Below are positions 61,498 through 64,000 of a stretch of 64,000 nt of DNA, in pieces (position 1 is the stretch's first letter; the number at the start of each line of letters is the position of its first letter). The translations under genes and the position numbers were made by a program. Below the pieces are notes generated by a model that saw only the letters and a program-made list of their open reading frames with translations, was not told the origin of the DNA and ran no database searches. Source of the stretch: Clavulina sp. PMI_390 (Eukaryota > Basidiomycota > Agaricomycetes > Cantharellales > Hydnaceae); the NCBI GenBank assembly GCA_015039315.1, contig WIDE01000009.1, positions 310,001 through 374,000 of the forward strand, written 5' to 3'.

Positions 61498-62023
61498 GCC
61501 ACCACCAGCTGCAACCGACTGGTCATTGGTTCCATCATACGTATATCAATTCTGCATTTCACTTCCCCTCCATTCAACCTTTACGCCGACTCCGGACACG
61601 TATTCACTCATGAGCACTGTTATGCCTGGCACGCCACATCTCTGCAATCTTGACTTTACGTTAGCCCCGTCAGGGCTATTTAGATGCGATTTTCATCCAA
61701 CATTATCATTCATAATTTCTCTCATAATAAATGTAACAATGATTGTGTACAGTCTTGACGATGATCACGTCTTCTGCAAGCATCTAACCAATGGATATCG
61801 TGTTATTTATTGATCTACTGCCGCCGAGTGATCTAAACGACTCCGCCGTGTCCACCCCCGTTCTCGTCAACGTCCAACAGCCAGGGTCATTTGGAGTATA
61901 CATGCATACAATTCGATAATACAAAAAAACTGACTCGGTGGACCGGCATTCATCGGCGCGGCTCGCTCGATTTGGCGATGAAATGGTACTCCCACCCATC
62001 TGCATCGTTTTCACCAGTACTTT
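61498..62023. other. intergenic region between the two MFS genes
   Basis: About 525 bp with the terminator of the first transporter and the promoter of the second. AT-rich at 61700-61760. No gene, RNA or clear TATA box is seen. Confidence 0.4.
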
Positions 62024-64000
62024 ATGATGGATGATTCAGGCTCCAATAAGAGTACCCTAGAACGCCCTAAATCTGACGACTCAGAGTTCATTGTAAGTGA
62101 GGGCGACTGGCCAACCCTGTCTCTTTTTCGGCCGAAGCTTAAGTCCAACAACGAAGGTCGACTGGGCAGAGAATGACTCAGGTAATCCTTTCCATTGGAG
62201 CAAGACACGAAAATGGACCGTCACTATTTCTGGTGTGTTATATCCGTATTGTTCTTAGCAGAAGATAGACTTATGTGCCTCATTGTCTGATGTAGTGTCC
62301 ACGATCTCCGGGTTCAGTGCAGCTGCAAGCAGCATCATCGCGATTGGGTTTCCAAGCATGCAGAACGACCTGAAATGTACAGAGTTCCAAGCCACCCTGT
62401 CCCTCGCCCTGTACCCACTTGGGTGAGCCACCATTCTCCCTTCTGAGGATCGAATATCTGTGTCTCTGAGTCTTTGAACCCCCACTCCCCACCAAAAGGT
62501 TTGCTCTCACGCCTCTGATACTCGCACCTCTCTCTGAAGAGTGGGGACGTCGCCCCATCTATCTTGCAAGCTCGTTTTTATTCACGATGCTATTCCTTCC
62601 CATTGCCTTGTAAGCCTCAGCGTTTGGCATCGAGTTTTGCTCCTGGCTGAGGACACACCAGGGCTACTGACATTCATGCTGTGATGGGGCTACGATTCCT
62701 TCAAGGCGCTGCCGCGAGCACTGGCTCTGCTATGGTCGGAGGAACACTGGCTGATATTTGGAGTAAGATCGCGAGGAATGCAGAAATGATGGGAAGCGGC
62801 TGACTTCTTCGATTCGCAGCCACCGAAGAGAGAGGCAATCCTATGTCCTTATTCTCGTTTGCCGTGCTTGGCGTCTGTGGAATTGCTCCCGCAATATCTG
62901 GTGAGTCCTGGATGCAACAGGTTCCCTTCGAGAGGGTTGATCATACCCCTTCGACCTCCAAGGCGCCGTGGAGACTTCTCTAGGGTGGAGATGGATACAA
63001 TGGATAGGCATGATCGCCAGTGGCGTTTTCCTTGTATTCCTTGTTCTGTATGGCGCACCGGAAACCAGAGGTGCGTACTGTAACTGTCGGTGTTGGATCG
63101 TTGTGGGGCTCAGAAATCGACTTTGCAGGCACTATCCTTCTCGCTCACCGAGCGAAGCAACTAAGAGAGAAGACGGGCGATCTTCGCTATCGAACGCCGT
63201 ATCCTCCACCAAATCTCCGTCAGCTCATCTGGTTATCTACTACCCGATCCATATGTATGTTCATTGCTCACATTCGTTGCGCTGTGCTCACAAGTGCGCT
63301 GAACTTCCCAGATTTCCTCTTCACGGAGCCCATTGTGACGAGCTTCAGCGTACGTCTCTTTCCTATGAGTCGCTTATTGTTTGCCCATTCCCTTTGTGTA
63401 GCTTTGGATTGGGTTCGCGTGGGGTTTGGTGTATGTGCTCCTTGACTCGATAGGAATTGTTTTCAAGGAGCTTTATGGCTTCAACTCATGGCAAATCGGC
63501 CTAGTGTTCCTTACGCTGACGTGCGCATGAAAACTCCCTTCGCCTGCTACGCTTAAACTTACCGTTCGCCATAGTGTTGGGACTGCTATTGGACTCGCTT
63601 TGAATCCATACCAGGAACACCTCTACAGGTCAATTATATTCCTACTCCATGTCGTATCTTACAATCTTCTAATGCTATCCTGGATCCTGCCTCGTCGTGC
63701 ATTCAGGAAGAATTATGCGCGGATAGGGCCAGAGGCTCGACTGTACTCAGCTTGTGCCGCTGGAGTCACATTCTCGCTTGGCAGCTTCCTCTATGCATGG
63801 ACCTCGTATCCATTTGTACCATGGATCGCGCCATGCATCGGTATTGTCATCATCATCGCAAGTGTTTTTGCGATCTACCAAGCAGTGTTTAATTATATGG
63901 CAGACTGTAAGCCCCACGCTCTCATCTTGGTTTGAAAAAGGGTCATTGACGAAGCCCTCTTCTTCTCAAGCTTATTTGACGTACGCATCAAGTGCCTTGG
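62024..64000 (+). CDS. DHA1-type MFS transporter, second tandem copy, truncated by window end
   Basis: Starts MMDDSGSNKSTLERPKSDD. After an intron it shows VDWAENDSGNPFHWSKTRKW, the same signature as the upstream gene. It continues FSAAASSIIAIGFPSMQND, LSLALYPLGFALTPLILAPL, EEWGRRPIYLASSF, RFLQGAAASTGSAMVGGTLA, FAVLGVCGIAPAISGAVETS, LGWRWIQWIGMIASGVFL and PETRGTILLAHRAKQLREK. The second half gives FLFTEPIVTSFS, FKELYGFNSWQIGLVFLTLT, PEARLYSACAAGVTFSLGSF and AIYQAVFNYMAD; the last exon begins SYLTYASSAL and is cut at the edge. Introns sit at matching places in the first copy, so the pair arose by tandem duplication. The visible part looks intact. Confidence 0.88.

Overview
The window is nuclear DNA of a filamentous basidiomycete, most likely an Agaricomycete. 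Genes are dense on both strands. Almost all are interrupted by short GT-AG introns of about 50-80 bp, several exons are only 6-31 bp long, and the protein families (Skt5, Knr4/Smi1, Sip5, Spt8, mL43) are fungal. I see no CRISPR array, bacterial operon, rRNA or transposase.

Layout. 1-290: edge of a minus-strand gene. 841-3712: a large unnamed gene with a nucleotidyltransferase-like signature. 3939-6731: PHD-JmjC histone demethylase (Jhd1). 6981-9320: Skt5-type chitin synthase activator with a CaaX tail. 9608-11340 (minus): phosphoglycerate kinase. 11713-13259: RGG-rich protein. 13566-15031: thioredoxin and PITH modules back to back, the two halves of a TXNL1-type protein. 15243-17145 (minus): polynucleotide kinase 3'-phosphatase. 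17257-18674: ING-PHD protein. 18826-23134 (minus): RecQ helicase. 23452-24946: unknown coiled-coil protein. 25394-28031: LAT/Mup1-type amino-acid permease. 28533-29124: copper chaperone Atx1. 29708-32849 (minus): Sip5 RING protein. 34056-34805 (minus): orphan.

The second half holds two tandem membrane-anchored glycosyltransferase-like genes (35966-38176 and 38821-40970), a small hypothetical (41755-42742), mitochondrial ribosomal protein mL43 (42895-43425), a multi-pass membrane protein (43900-44811), SRP54 (44952-47321, minus), a CUE-like/AlkB/GRF dioxygenase (47391-49220), Knr4/Smi1 (49412-51115), the SAGA subunit Spt8 (51603-53807), Prp38 (53959-55013, minus), Rad54 (55425-58649, minus) and two tandem DHA1-type MFS transporters (59164-61497, and 62024 to the window end).

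The genes do not form one pathway. Many concern chromatin and DNA maintenance (Jhd1, ING, Spt8, RecQ, Pnk1, AlkB, Rad54), but they are interspersed with housekeeping and transport genes, so I read this as ordinary eukaryotic gene order. The points most worth a second look are the unnamed nucleotidyltransferase-like family, the split or fused thioredoxin/PITH locus, the duplicated glycosyltransferase-like genes that share a 14-nt microexon, the CUE/AlkB/GRF architecture, an inferred GC-AG intron, and several very small exons. Exon boundaries were read by eye from splice signals and frame continuity; none is backed by transcript data.
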